From the NCBI GenBank assembly GCA_902791625.1, contig CADAWN010000012.1:1-64000 (forward strand): a DNA stretch of 64,000 bases, in the 5' to 3' direction. Source of the DNA: an uncultured Erysipelotrichaceae bacterium. GTDB lineage: Bacteria; Bacillota_I; Bacilli_A; RF39; UBA660. Below are positions 45,718 to 53,667 of the stretch, piece by piece. Position 1 is the stretch's first letter. Each line of letters starts with the position of its first letter. The notes beneath the pieces were generated by a model that saw nothing but the letters and a program-made list of their open reading frames with translations, did not search any database and had not been told where the DNA came from. The position numbers were made by a program, and so were the translations under genes.

Positions 45718-45746
45718 TTGAAAAAGAAATATCTATGTGATATAAC
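45718..45746 (+). promoter_or_regulatory. Promoter of the T-box-ileS unit
   Basis: TTGAAA and TATAAC are separated by 17 bases, directly after the divIVA terminator. Confidence 0.65.
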
Positions 45747-45751
45747 ATTAT

Positions 45752-45958
45752 TAGTAACGCAAAGGCGAAAGACGAAAATAAATGAAGATTTATAGAGAAC
45801 TCTAGTTTGGTGGAATAGAGTAATTAGTAATTTATTTTAGATCACTTTCAAGTGCCCTTTATGGATAAGATAAAGGCGGGTAATACACGTTAAGTATAAT
45901 GAGTAAATAAAAGGTGGTACCGCGAGTATAACTCGTCCTTGGGTAACCATCTTTTTTT
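45752..45958 (+). promoter_or_regulatory. T-box riboswitch of ileS
   Basis: The leader contains the conserved T-box core AGGTGGTACCGCG at 45912-45924 and a stem-I apical loop around GGTGGAA near 45810. The terminator hairpin uses that GGTGGTACC core paired with the GGGTAACCATC before a T run at 45952. An ATC in the lower stem-I bulge near 45840 is the likely isoleucine specifier. Uncharged tRNA-Ile would stabilise the antiterminator and turn on ileS. Confidence 0.92.
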
Positions 45959-45974
45959 GTTAGGAGGAATAATT

Positions 45975-47144
45975 ATGAAATTTGAAAAACTTAGTGAAGG
46001 AAAAGTATCAGTAGTAGAAAAACAAATCTCTAAAAAATGGGGAGGAGTATATGATATCTTAAATAAAACAATAGATTATAGAAAAGATGCTCCTAAATTT
46101 GTTTTCTATGATGGACCAGCTACAGCTAATGGATTTCCAGGACTTCATCATATGATGGCTAAATTCTTAAAAGATTCATTCTGTAAATATCAAACTATGA
46201 AAGGTCATAAAGTACTACGTAAAGTAGGATGGGATACACATGGATTACCAGTAGAATTACAAGTAGAAAAAGAATTAGGATTCTCAGGTAAAAAAGATAT
46301 TGAAAAATATGGTATTGAAGCATTTAATAAAGAATGTCGTAATATCGTATGGAAAAATGAAGAAGCGTTTACACGTCTTACAGAAGAAATGGGACAATTT
46401 ATTGATCTTAAAAATCCATATGTTACTTATGATAATAATTATATTGAAACAGAATGGTGGATACTTCAAAAATTCTTTGAAGAAGGATTATTCTATGAAG
46501 GAAGTAAAATTCTTCCATATTGTCCAAGATGTGGTACAGGACTTGCTTCACATGAAGTTGCTCAAGGATATGAAGATATGGCTGCTAATACAGTAATCGT
46601 ACCATTTAAGAAAAAAGATGAAGATTGTTACTTTTTAGTATGGACAACAACTCCATGGACATTAAGTAGTAATGTTGCTTTATGTGTTAATCCAAATGAA
46701 AAGTATGCTAAAGTTAAATCAAAAGATAATACATTTATTTTAGCTGAAAAATTAGTTACTAAAGTATTTGATACAGAGACAGAAGTATTAGAAGAATATC
46801 TAGGTAAAGATTTAGAATATACTGAATATGAACAATTAATTCCTGATTATAAATTAGATGGAAAAGCATTCTTTGTTACTTGTGCTGATTATGTAACTAT
46901 GGAAGATGGTACTGGTATTGTTCATATCGCACCTGCTTTTGGTGAAGATGATGCACAAGTTGGTAAACAATATAAATTACCTTATCTTAATCCAGTAGGA
47001 GAAGATGGAAAATATAAAGAAGGTACTTGGAAAGGTATGTTAGTATTTGATGCTGACTTAGAAGTTATTAAATACTTAAAAGATGTCATACACCACTTAT
47101 TTATTATTCTAAACCAAGTTTCTATATTGAAACTACTAAGTTAA
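45975..47144 (+). CDS. ileS: Isoleucyl-tRNA synthetase, N-terminal part (frameshifted)
   Basis: This part carries the class I catalytic start (FYDGPATANGFPGLHHMMAK, with the HxxH-type HIGH motif as LHHMMA) and most of the editing domain (VWTTTPWTLSSN, GTGIVHIAPAFGEDD). The frame is lost at about base 47080 after LEVIKYLK. The family continues with about 20 residues, including HCWR, before the CHTPLIYYS segment that follows here directly in another frame. The start at 45975 follows TAGGAGG. Confidence 0.95.
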   Translation: MKFEKLSEGKVSVVEKQISKKWGGVYDILNKTIDYRKDAPKFVFYDGPATANGFPGLHHMMAKFLKDSFCKYQTMKGHKVLRKVGWDTHGLPVELQVEKELGFSGKKDIEKYGIEAFNKECRNIVWKNEEAFTRLTEEMGQFIDLKNPYVTYDNNYIETEWWILQKFFEEGLFYEGSKILPYCPRCGTGLASHEVAQGYEDMAANTVIVPFKKKDEDCYFLVWTTTPWTLSSNVALCVNPNEKYAKVKSKDNTFILAEKLVTKVFDTETEVLEEYLGKDLEYTEYEQLIPDYKLDGKAFFVTCADYVTMEDGTGIVHIAPAFGEDDAQVGKQYKLPYLNPVGEDGKYKEGTWKGMLVFDADLEVIKYLKDVIHHLFIILNQVSILKLLS

Positions 47145-49006
47145 AAGATAAAATAATAGCAGCTAATAAAACAGTTAATTGGCATCCAGAATTTGTTGGA
47201 GAAAAAAGATTTGGTAACTGGCTTGAAAATATGAAAGACTGGGCTATATCTAGAAATAGATATTGGGGTACACCACTTCCTTTATGGAGATGTAGCTGTG
47301 GACATATGGAAATGATAGGTTCACGTAAAGAATTAGTAGAAAAAGCTATAGAAGATATAGATAAAAATATTGATTTACATAGACCATATGTAGATGATAT
47401 TCATATTAAATGTCCAGATTGTGGTAAAGAAATGAGCCGTGTAACAGATGTAATTGACTGTTGGTTTGATTCAGGATCAATGCCTTTTGCTCAATATCAT
47501 TATCCATTTGAAAATAAAGAATTATGGGAAGAACAATTCCCTGCAGACTTTATTGCTGAAGGAATAGATCAAACTAGAGGATGGTTCTATACACTTCTTG
47601 TAATATCTGTATTTGTAACAGGAAAAGCACCATATAAGAATGTACTTGTTAATGACTTGTTATTAGATAAATTTGGTAAGAAGATGTCTAAATCTAAAGG
47701 TAATATAGTTGAACCATTTACAACAATAGAAGAATATGGAGCTGATACTGTAAGATTCTATTTACCTTATGTTTCACCTGTATGGACACCTTTAAGATTC
47801 GATAGTGAAGGATTAAAAGAAATTTATTCTAAATATATATCTACATTTAAAAATGCTTATTCATTCTTTGAAATGTATGCAAATGCAGATAATATTGATC
47901 CAAGAGAATATTTTATTGAACAAGCTGATAGAGAACTTATTGATAAATGGTTACTATCTAAATTAAATAAATTAGTTAAAACAGTAACTGAAGGTTATGA
48001 AGAATATGATTTAAATAAAGTAGTTAGAGCTATTATTCCATTCTTAAATGATGATCTTTCTAACTGGTATATTAGATCTAATAGAAGAAGATTCTGGGAT
48101 AGTGAATTATCAGAAAGTAAAAAAGCAGTATACTTAACTACTTATGAAGTATTAGTTACTTTAGCTAAATTAACCGCACCAATCACACCATTTATTTCAG
48201 ATGAAATTTATACCAAATTAACAGGTGAAGAAAGTGTACATCTTGCAGATTTCCCTAGTGTAAAAGTAAAACTTATTAACGATAAGATTGAAGAAAAAAT
48301 GGATTTAGTAAGAGATATTTGTAGTCTAGGAAGAGATGCTAGAGAAAGTGCTAATATTAAGGTTAGACAACCAATTAGTGAAGTAATTATTGATAGTAGT
48401 GTAAAAGATATTATTGGAGACTTAGATTCTATAATTAAAGAAGAATTAAATGTTAAAGAAATAAGTTATAAGAGTGATATGACTGATTACTTAAAATATA
48501 GCCTAAAACCTAACTTTAAAGTATTAGGTAAAGAGTTAGGACCTAAAGTAAAACTACTTGGAGAAGTTCTATCTAAATTATCAAGCCCTGATTGTTATAA
48601 AGCATATAATGATTTATTAACTGTTAAATTAGATGGAGAAGACTTTACATTAGATCGTGAAAATACAATTTTATCTATGGAAGTAAAAGATGGTTATACT
48701 GCATCAAGTAATAGTAATATATGTGTAGTTCTTAATACTAACTTAACAGAAAACTTAATTCTAGAAGGTCTTGCTCGTGAAATGGTAAGAACAGTTCAAA
48801 GCTTACGTAAAGAAGCTGACTTTGTAATAACTGATCATATTAAAGTTTATTATAAAGGGGATAACGATATAGATGATATGTTAAAAGAATTTAATGAATA
48901 TGTTAAGAATGAAACTCTTGCAGAAGAAATAGTTAAAAAAGATGTTAAGAGTCCTGATTATGATTTAAATGGTCATAGTGTTAAAATAGAAGTAGAAAGA
49001 ATTTAA
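47084..49006 (+). CDS. ileS: Isoleucyl-tRNA synthetase, C-terminal part
   Basis: This is the remainder of IleS in another frame from CHTPLIYYSKPSFYIE at 47084; the first in-frame ATG is only at 47231. It includes AISRNRYWGTPLP, the CxxC/CPDC zinc-like pairs, the KMSKSKGN catalytic lysine motif near 47685, and the anticodon-binding domain. There is no C-terminal zinc-finger extension. A cell cannot live without IleS, so a real disruption at this point is implausible unless a second copy exists. Confidence 0.93.
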   Translation, partial: CHTPLIYYSKPSFYIETTKLKDKIIAANKTVNWHPEFVGEKRFGNWLENMKDWAISRNRYWGTPLPLWRCSCGHMEMIGSRKELVEKAIEDIDKNIDLHRPYVDDIHIKCPDCGKEMSRVTDVIDCWFDSGSMPFAQYHYPFENKELWEEQFPADFIAEGIDQTRGWFYTLLVISVFVTGKAPYKNVLVNDLLLDKFGKKMSKSKGNIVEPFTTIEEYGADTVRFYLPYVSPVWTPLRFDSEGLKEIYSKYISTFKNAYSFFEMYANADNIDPREYFIEQADRELIDKWLLSKLNKLVKTVTEGYEEYDLNKVVRAIIPFLNDDLSNWYIRSNRRRFWDSELSESKKAVYLTTYEVLVTLAKLTAPITPFISDEIYTKLTGEESVHLADFPSVKVKLINDKIEEKMDLVRDICSLGRDARESANIKVRQPISEVIIDSSVKDIIGDLDSIIKEELNVKEISYKSDMTDYLKYSLKPNFKVLGKELGPKVKLLGEVLSKLSSPDCYKAYNDLLTVKLDGEDFTLDRENTILSMEVKDGYTASSNSNICVVLNTNLTENLILEGLAREMVRTVQSLRKEADFVITDHIKVYYKGDNDIDDMLKEFNEYVKNETLAEEIVKKDVKSPDYDLNGHSVKIEVERI

Positions 49007-49032
49007 TATAATTATAGGGAGGAAGGTTAATT

Positions 49033-50196
49033 ATGGATCAAATAAAAGTAGAATTAATACCTAGTGATTATTCAAAAGAAGATAATACACTTAATGTAGA
49101 AAAAGTAATAAGTGCAGCTGGTCACTATGCAGGTGTATGTTATGAAGAAGAGGGATTAAATAAATTATTAAAAGAAGACCCAGAAAAGACAGAAAAACGT
49201 GCAATGAGAGCTTTAAAGCAATGTCATCATAGTGTCTTTGGTCATACTCATATAACATTAAATATAGAAAATATTCCTAAGATTTTAGCAATGATTCTAA
49301 ATAATGAAAAAGAGTATAATACAAGTGAAAAATCAGCTCGTTATACACCAGTTGTAAGAACTGATAATAGTATTATTACTAAAACTGAAGAAGAACTTTA
49401 TAATAAATGGATGGATATTTTTACAGATAAAATAATAGAAGAGTATCCAGATAGTTTTACCTCATTTAAAATTAAGACATTATCTCAAGAAAATGCTAGA
49501 TATTTAGTAACAACATTTATGCCTACTAAAATGGTATATACAACATCTATAAGACAAATAAACTATATAGTTTCTTGGATGTTTAAATATATTAATGAAA
49601 ATGGTTATAAAGATGAGTTTAATAATAAATTATGTGATTCAATGATGGATTTTATATTTGAACTTGAAAGACTACATATAGTGATAGATGGGTTACTTAC
49701 GAATGATAAAAATAGAAGTTTATCTTTATTTGGAAAAGATTTAGATAAAAAAGAAATTCATTATGGAGATAATTATTCAATTTTATATAAAGCATCTTTT
49801 GCAAGTGTTGCTCAAGCAAATAGACACAGAAGTATTTCATATCAAATTGAGATGGTCAATGAGAATAATAAAGAGTATTTTGTTCCTCCTATATTAGAAG
49901 ATAATGATTCATTAGTTAATGAGTGGCTTACTGATATGGAAAAAGTAAAGGATGTTATTCCTCAAGGAGAACTTGTTAAAGTTTATGAATGTGATTCATT
50001 TGATAATTTAATTTCAAAAGCAAAAGAAAGATTATGTACACATGCTCAACTTGAAATTATGAGACAAACTAGAAAAACATTAGAAGAGTATTACAACAAT
50101 TTAAGTCCTAATTGTTCATTGACTAAAGAAGATATTAAAAAGTATCTAAAAGGAGCAAGATGTACTTTCTCAGATTATAATTGTAATAGTGATTGA
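49033..50196 (+). CDS. Divergent two-lobe flavin-dependent thymidylate synthase-like protein (ThyX family)
   Basis: The 387-residue protein is about 1.7 times the canonical ThyX length. The N-half follows the ThyX order: HHSVFGHTHITLNIEN, SEKSARYTPV, and QENARYLVTTFMPTKMVYTTSIRQ. The C-half has a second set: ASVAQANRHRSISYQ and KERLCTHAQLEIMRQTR. The RHR motif of ThyX (RHRx7S) appears only in the C-half and lacks the trailing serine. It is best described as a duplicated ThyX-like protein; synthase activity is inferred. It follows ileS by 26 bases and has GGGAGGAAGG as its binding site. Confidence 0.75.
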   Translation: MDQIKVELIPSDYSKEDNTLNVEKVISAAGHYAGVCYEEEGLNKLLKEDPEKTEKRAMRALKQCHHSVFGHTHITLNIENIPKILAMILNNEKEYNTSEKSARYTPVVRTDNSIITKTEEELYNKWMDIFTDKIIEEYPDSFTSFKIKTLSQENARYLVTTFMPTKMVYTTSIRQINYIVSWMFKYINENGYKDEFNNKLCDSMMDFIFELERLHIVIDGLLTNDKNRSLSLFGKDLDKKEIHYGDNYSILYKASFASVAQANRHRSISYQIEMVNENNKEYFVPPILEDNDSLVNEWLTDMEKVKDVIPQGELVKVYECDSFDNLISKAKERLCTHAQLEIMRQTRKTLEEYYNNLSPNCSLTKEDIKKYLKGARCTFSDYNCNSD

Positions 50197-50225
50197 AAAG
50201 AAAAATTTAAGTTTTTCTTTTTTTT
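50197..50225 (+). terminator. Terminator of the ThyX-like gene
   Basis: AAAGAAAAA / TTTTTCTTT with a six-base loop and T run. Confidence 0.75.
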
Positions 50226-50273
50226 CGTCAAAATATTACAACTAGTTATGCATATAATTATACTGGTGATTAT

Positions 50274-50732
50274 ATGAAAATAAATTTTAAGAAGTTAATA
50301 CTTATAATTTTAGGTACTATTTTAGTAGGTGGTATATTTGCAATGCTTACAATGGGTAAGAGTAGTTATAGTGATTTAAATAAACCATTTGATGTTCCTA
50401 GTATAGTATTTCCAATAGTATGGGTAATTCTCTATATTTTGATGGGAATATCTATTTATATTATTAGTGAAGATAAATATAAAGATAAGACTAAAGCATA
50501 TACTTTATATATTGTTCAGTTAATAATGAATTCACTATGGACACTTTTCTTCTTTGGATTTAACTGGTATACATTTTCTGCTATATGGATCATTCTTCTT
50601 TTGATTGCAGTAATTCTTATGATTATTAGTTTCTTTAAAATAGATAAAAAAGCAGCATATCTACAAATACCATATGTATTATGGCTATTATTCGCATTAT
50701 ATTTAAATGTGTCAATTGCTATTATGAATTAA
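50274..50732 (+). CDS. TspO/MBR family protein
   Basis: The 152-residue protein has five membrane segments. Family markers are KPFDVPSIVFPIVWVILYILMG, NSLWTLFFFG, and a final YVLWLLFALYLN. TspO proteins bind porphyrins and act in stress responses in bacteria; the ligand here is unknown. It is monocistronic. Confidence 0.9.
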   Translation: MKINFKKLILIILGTILVGGIFAMLTMGKSSYSDLNKPFDVPSIVFPIVWVILYILMGISIYIISEDKYKDKTKAYTLYIVQLIMNSLWTLFFFGFNWYTFSAIWIILLLIAVILMIISFFKIDKKAAYLQIPYVLWLLFALYLNVSIAIMN

Positions 50733-50799
50733 TAAAAAAATATTGTGTAGTTTTATTCTAAGCATTATAATTAACTTATAATAGGAGGAGTAAAATATA

Positions 50800-51687
50800 A
50801 TGAATAATGAAGAACAAAATGTAGTTGTAGAAGAAAAACCAGTAGTAGTTGAAGAACAAAAAACAGTTGTAACACCAGAAGTTAAGAATTCAAATAATAA
50901 AGGTAACGGAGGATATAAAGCAGTAATAGTATTATTATTACTTGTAATATTATGTGGTGTTGGATATTTTTGTTATGATAAAGGTATAATATTTAATAAA
51001 AAAGATAATAGTGAGACAAAAGAAGAAAATAAGAAAGAAAATAATAAAGAAAGAAAATTAACTGAAGAAGAAAAAGAAAAATTTAAAGAAAGAATAGAAA
51101 CAATTACTAATACATTTGATATGTCTTTTCCAATAGAAGATGTTACTAAAATTAGTAATCAAGAATTATTATCTTTCGCATCTAGTAAACTAGCGAACAA
51201 TAATGGTAGATTCAGTAGTGAAGAAGTAGAAAAATTAATTACAAAGTATTTTGGAAGTAATATTAAAATTACTCATGAAAATATACTATGTAGCATAGAT
51301 AATGTTCCTTTCTATGATTATGATAGTACATCAAAACAATATATCTTCCATGAGAATCATCCAGGACATGGTGGCCCAAGTAGTGTACAAGGTTATTATT
51401 ATTTTGTAGATGGAAAAGTAACTAATGAAAATAAAATAGTTATTAATTCTCATATTATTTATGGAATATATAAAGGTGATACTTGGGGACCACAAAATTC
51501 TTATTATAAGAGTGCACAAGATTCAAAAAGTGGTGAACCTATAATAGGTAAAAGAGATGGACAAGAAGATATTGAATTAACAGATGATTTATATAATAGT
51601 GTTAAAGATAAACTTCCTACTACTACATATACATTTGAAAAAGATAAAAATGGAAATTATAATTTAATTAGTATACAAGTAAAATAG
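50800..51687 (+). CDS. Membrane-anchored hypothetical protein with acidic N-terminal tail
   Basis: The 295-residue protein has a Val/Glu-rich cytoplasmic tail (residues 1-35), one membrane segment (residues 41-60) ending in cysteines, a charged Lys/Glu stretch, and an extracytoplasmic domain (residues 95-295) with no recognised family. The tail is similar in composition to that of the 52742 protein (NNEEQNVVVEEKP against QENNEQVVTEEVK). It starts behind AGGAGG. Confidence 0.62.
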   Translation: MNNEEQNVVVEEKPVVVEEQKTVVTPEVKNSNNKGNGGYKAVIVLLLLVILCGVGYFCYDKGIIFNKKDNSETKEENKKENNKERKLTEEEKEKFKERIETITNTFDMSFPIEDVTKISNQELLSFASSKLANNNGRFSSEEVEKLITKYFGSNIKITHENILCSIDNVPFYDYDSTSKQYIFHENHPGHGGPSSVQGYYYFVDGKVTNENKIVINSHIIYGIYKGDTWGPQNSYYKSAQDSKSGEPIIGKRDGQEDIELTDDLYNSVKDKLPTTTYTFEKDKNGNYNLISIQVK

Positions 51688-51711
51688 GTACTTATTATAG
51701 TACCTTTTTTT
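51686..51711 (+). terminator. Terminator
   Basis: AGGTAC / GTACCT with an eight-base loop and T run. Confidence 0.75.
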
Positions 51712-51718
51712 ATATCCT

Positions 51719-51727
51719 CATACAATA
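51719..51727 (+). promoter_or_regulatory. Predicted mother-cell (sigma-E/K-like) -10 element
   Basis: CATACAATA matches CATACANT and CATANNNTA exactly and lies 26 bases before the ATG at 51754, which leaves a normal leader with GAGGGG. An AC occurs 15 bases upstream. Chance matches are not rare in AT-rich DNA. Confidence 0.5.
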
Positions 51728-51753
51728 TAATAAAGTAATTGAGGGGATAATTA

Positions 51754-52092
51754 ATGTATAAAAAAATAAATATTAGATGTATTACTAATTGCTATAATTA
51801 TGATTTAAAAATAAGTGATATTAATAATAATATAGTTAATTATAAAAAAGAAGGAAGAGACATTTACACCTTTTATGCACTTAAAGATGAAATATATATT
51901 ATAGATATTAAAGTTTTAAATCATACCTTTCGTGGGGTAATAAAAGTAAATGAAGATTATAAAATATTATTTAATTTAAATTTATATATTAATAATCTTC
52001 AAAATATTACCTTTTTATTAGAAGACAGGAATTATCCTGGCTTAAAAATAGAGAAAGGAGAATTAATTTTATGGCAAAACCTTATACAATAA
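51754..52092 (+). CDS. Hypothetical small beta-rich protein, possible spore-surface component
   Basis: The 112-residue protein has no signal or membrane segment. It looks like a short beta-sandwich domain with the C-terminal pattern LLEDRNYPGLKIEKGELILW. The same pattern ends the following protein (NLTDANYEGLTIATGTITL), so the two share a C-terminal motif. The next gene begins 22 bases before this one ends. A mother-cell type promoter lies upstream. No family was recognised; the spore role is inference. Confidence 0.55.
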   Translation: MYKKINIRCITNCYNYDLKISDINNNIVNYKKEGRDIYTFYALKDEIYIIDIKVLNHTFRGVIKVNEDYKILFNLNLYINNLQNITFLLEDRNYPGLKIEKGELILWQNLIQ

Positions 52093-52610
52093 ACATAGTA
52101 AATGGAACAGGACAAGCAAGTGTAGTTAATGATAGTTATACTGTATCATCAAGTGTAGTAGGATATGATAACACTTCTATTAATCCATCTAGTATTACTA
52201 TTGATGGTTCTACAACAACACAAAACTTCACAATTGCAGCAGATGGTACGTTAACTCTACATGTAACAGAAGATGGAACAACTACTGGAACACCAGTAGT
52301 AGGAGCAACATTTAATAGAACAGATTCAGAAGGAAATATATATGGGAACGTAATTACAACAGATTCTAATGGGGACGCAGTATTTAATAATGTACCATTT
52401 GCAGAAACTGGAGCACCAATAATCTACTATAAACAAATCGCATCAGACGGGGATCATAACTTTGATAGCACTGTAAAAAACACTACTTTAACGACAAGTA
52501 CTGAAACTCTACAAGTAGAAAATTCACTACCAACAACACAAACATTTAATTTAACTGATGCAAATTATGAAGGATTAACAATTGCAACAGGAACTATAAC
52601 ACTATCTTAG
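52071..52610 (+). CDS. Cytoplasmic-made prealbumin-like repeat protein, possible spore-surface component
   Basis: The 179 residues are rich in Thr, Ser, Asn and Gly and contain a SpaA/prealbumin-like module (residues 70-145: TPVVGATFNRTDSEG, TDSNGDAVFNNVPF, YYKQIASDG). Such domains normally occur in surface adhesins, but here there is no signal peptide or cell wall anchor. Base and codon use look somewhat richer in G and C (GGGAACG, GGGGACG) than the neighbours. It shares its C-terminal motif with the preceding protein. Synthesis in a mother cell and deposition on the spore would explain a surface-type domain without a signal. Confidence 0.58.
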   Translation: MAKPYTINIVNGTGQASVVNDSYTVSSSVVGYDNTSINPSSITIDGSTTTQNFTIAADGTLTLHVTEDGTTTGTPVVGATFNRTDSEGNIYGNVITTDSNGDAVFNNVPFAETGAPIIYYKQIASDGDHNFDSTVKNTTLTTSTETLQVENSLPTTQTFNLTDANYEGLTIATGTITLS

Positions 52611-52613
52611 TTT

Positions 52614-52636
52614 AAGACGCTATAAGCGTCTTTTTT
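52614..52636 (+). terminator. Terminator of the 51754-52610 operon
   Basis: AAGACGCT / AGCGTCTT with a three-base loop and T run. Confidence 0.85.
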
Positions 52637-52741
52637 ACATAAATTTACATCAATATTAATTAAAATAAACATAAAATGACACAAATCTAATAACGAAGTG
52701 TTATTATATTTATAGTGTATTACTAATAATTGGAGGATAAT

Positions 52742-53578
52742 ATGCAAGAAAATAATGAACAAGTAGTAACTGAAGAAGTTAAACCAGTTGAAGTTGTATC
52801 GGTTGATGAAATTGTTGGTCAACCTACTGAGTCAAATAATAGTAACAATAATTATAATAAAGGTAGAAGTACAAGAGAACTTGTGCTTATAGTAATTGCA
52901 GCTCTTACAATGATAGCATCAGGTGTATATTTTGCATTCTTTAATGAAGATGATGAAGAAGAATCAGGTAATAATAATCCTGAAACAGTAGAAAAAGAAG
53001 ATACGAAAGATACAACAGGAGATGAAACTAATAATACTGCAAGTGGGAAAACTAAAACAGAAGAAAAATCTAGTATTGGACCTACTGTATACTATACAAA
53101 TAGTTTTAATTCAGAAAAATACGATTTTAATGTTATTAAAAATTTAGTAACTAATGATACAATTACTGAACGTGACTTATCACAAGAAGGAAAGGAAATT
53201 ACATATACATTTGCTATTGAAAATAAGAAAGTAGTTGTAAGTAATTCATATAATAGTAAATATACAATTAGTAAAATTAATAATGCTAAACAATTATTAG
53301 TAGCATCAATAGGTCAATCACCAAGAACAGGTGCATTTATTGTAACAGAAGATAATAAGCTATATTCAATAGGATTATATGGTGATAATAAAACAGATCA
53401 AGTAATTACTGATTGTAAAGAATTAGAAAATGTAGTTAAAGAAGAAAATAGCAATGTTAAGACTATAAGTTCTGGAACATTAGCAGCAAAGAATACAACA
53501 GGTGGAGAAGGTGCAGTTTTAATTGAAACTAATGATAATAATAAATATGTATTAACCACTAGAGAAATAAAAGATTAA
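52742..53578 (+). CDS. Membrane-anchored hypothetical protein with acidic N-terminal tail
   Basis: The 278-residue protein has an acidic N-terminal tail (QVVTEEVKPVEVV), an Asn-rich linker, one membrane segment (residues 42-62), a very acidic Thr/Glu spacer and an extracytoplasmic domain (residues 110-278) of beta type. No family was recognised. It resembles the 50800 protein in layout, so the two may belong to one local family. The ATG at 52742 follows GGAGG. Confidence 0.62.
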   Translation: MQENNEQVVTEEVKPVEVVSVDEIVGQPTESNNSNNNYNKGRSTRELVLIVIAALTMIASGVYFAFFNEDDEEESGNNNPETVEKEDTKDTTGDETNNTASGKTKTEEKSSIGPTVYYTNSFNSEKYDFNVIKNLVTNDTITERDLSQEGKEITYTFAIENKKVVVSNSYNSKYTISKINNAKQLLVASIGQSPRTGAFIVTEDNKLYSIGLYGDNKTDQVITDCKELENVVKEENSNVKTISSGTLAAKNTTGGEGAVLIETNDNNKYVLTTREIKD

Positions 53579-53588
53579 ATAATAAAAT

Positions 53589-53614
53589 AGCAACCACCTA
53601 AGGTTGCTTTTTCT
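53589..53614 (+). terminator. Terminator
   Basis: AGCAACC / GGTTGCT with a six-base loop and T run. Confidence 0.8.
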
Positions 53615-53667
53615 TTGACAAATAAGGAAAAATATGATATAATATGTAGTGCTTATGGGGGGATTTT

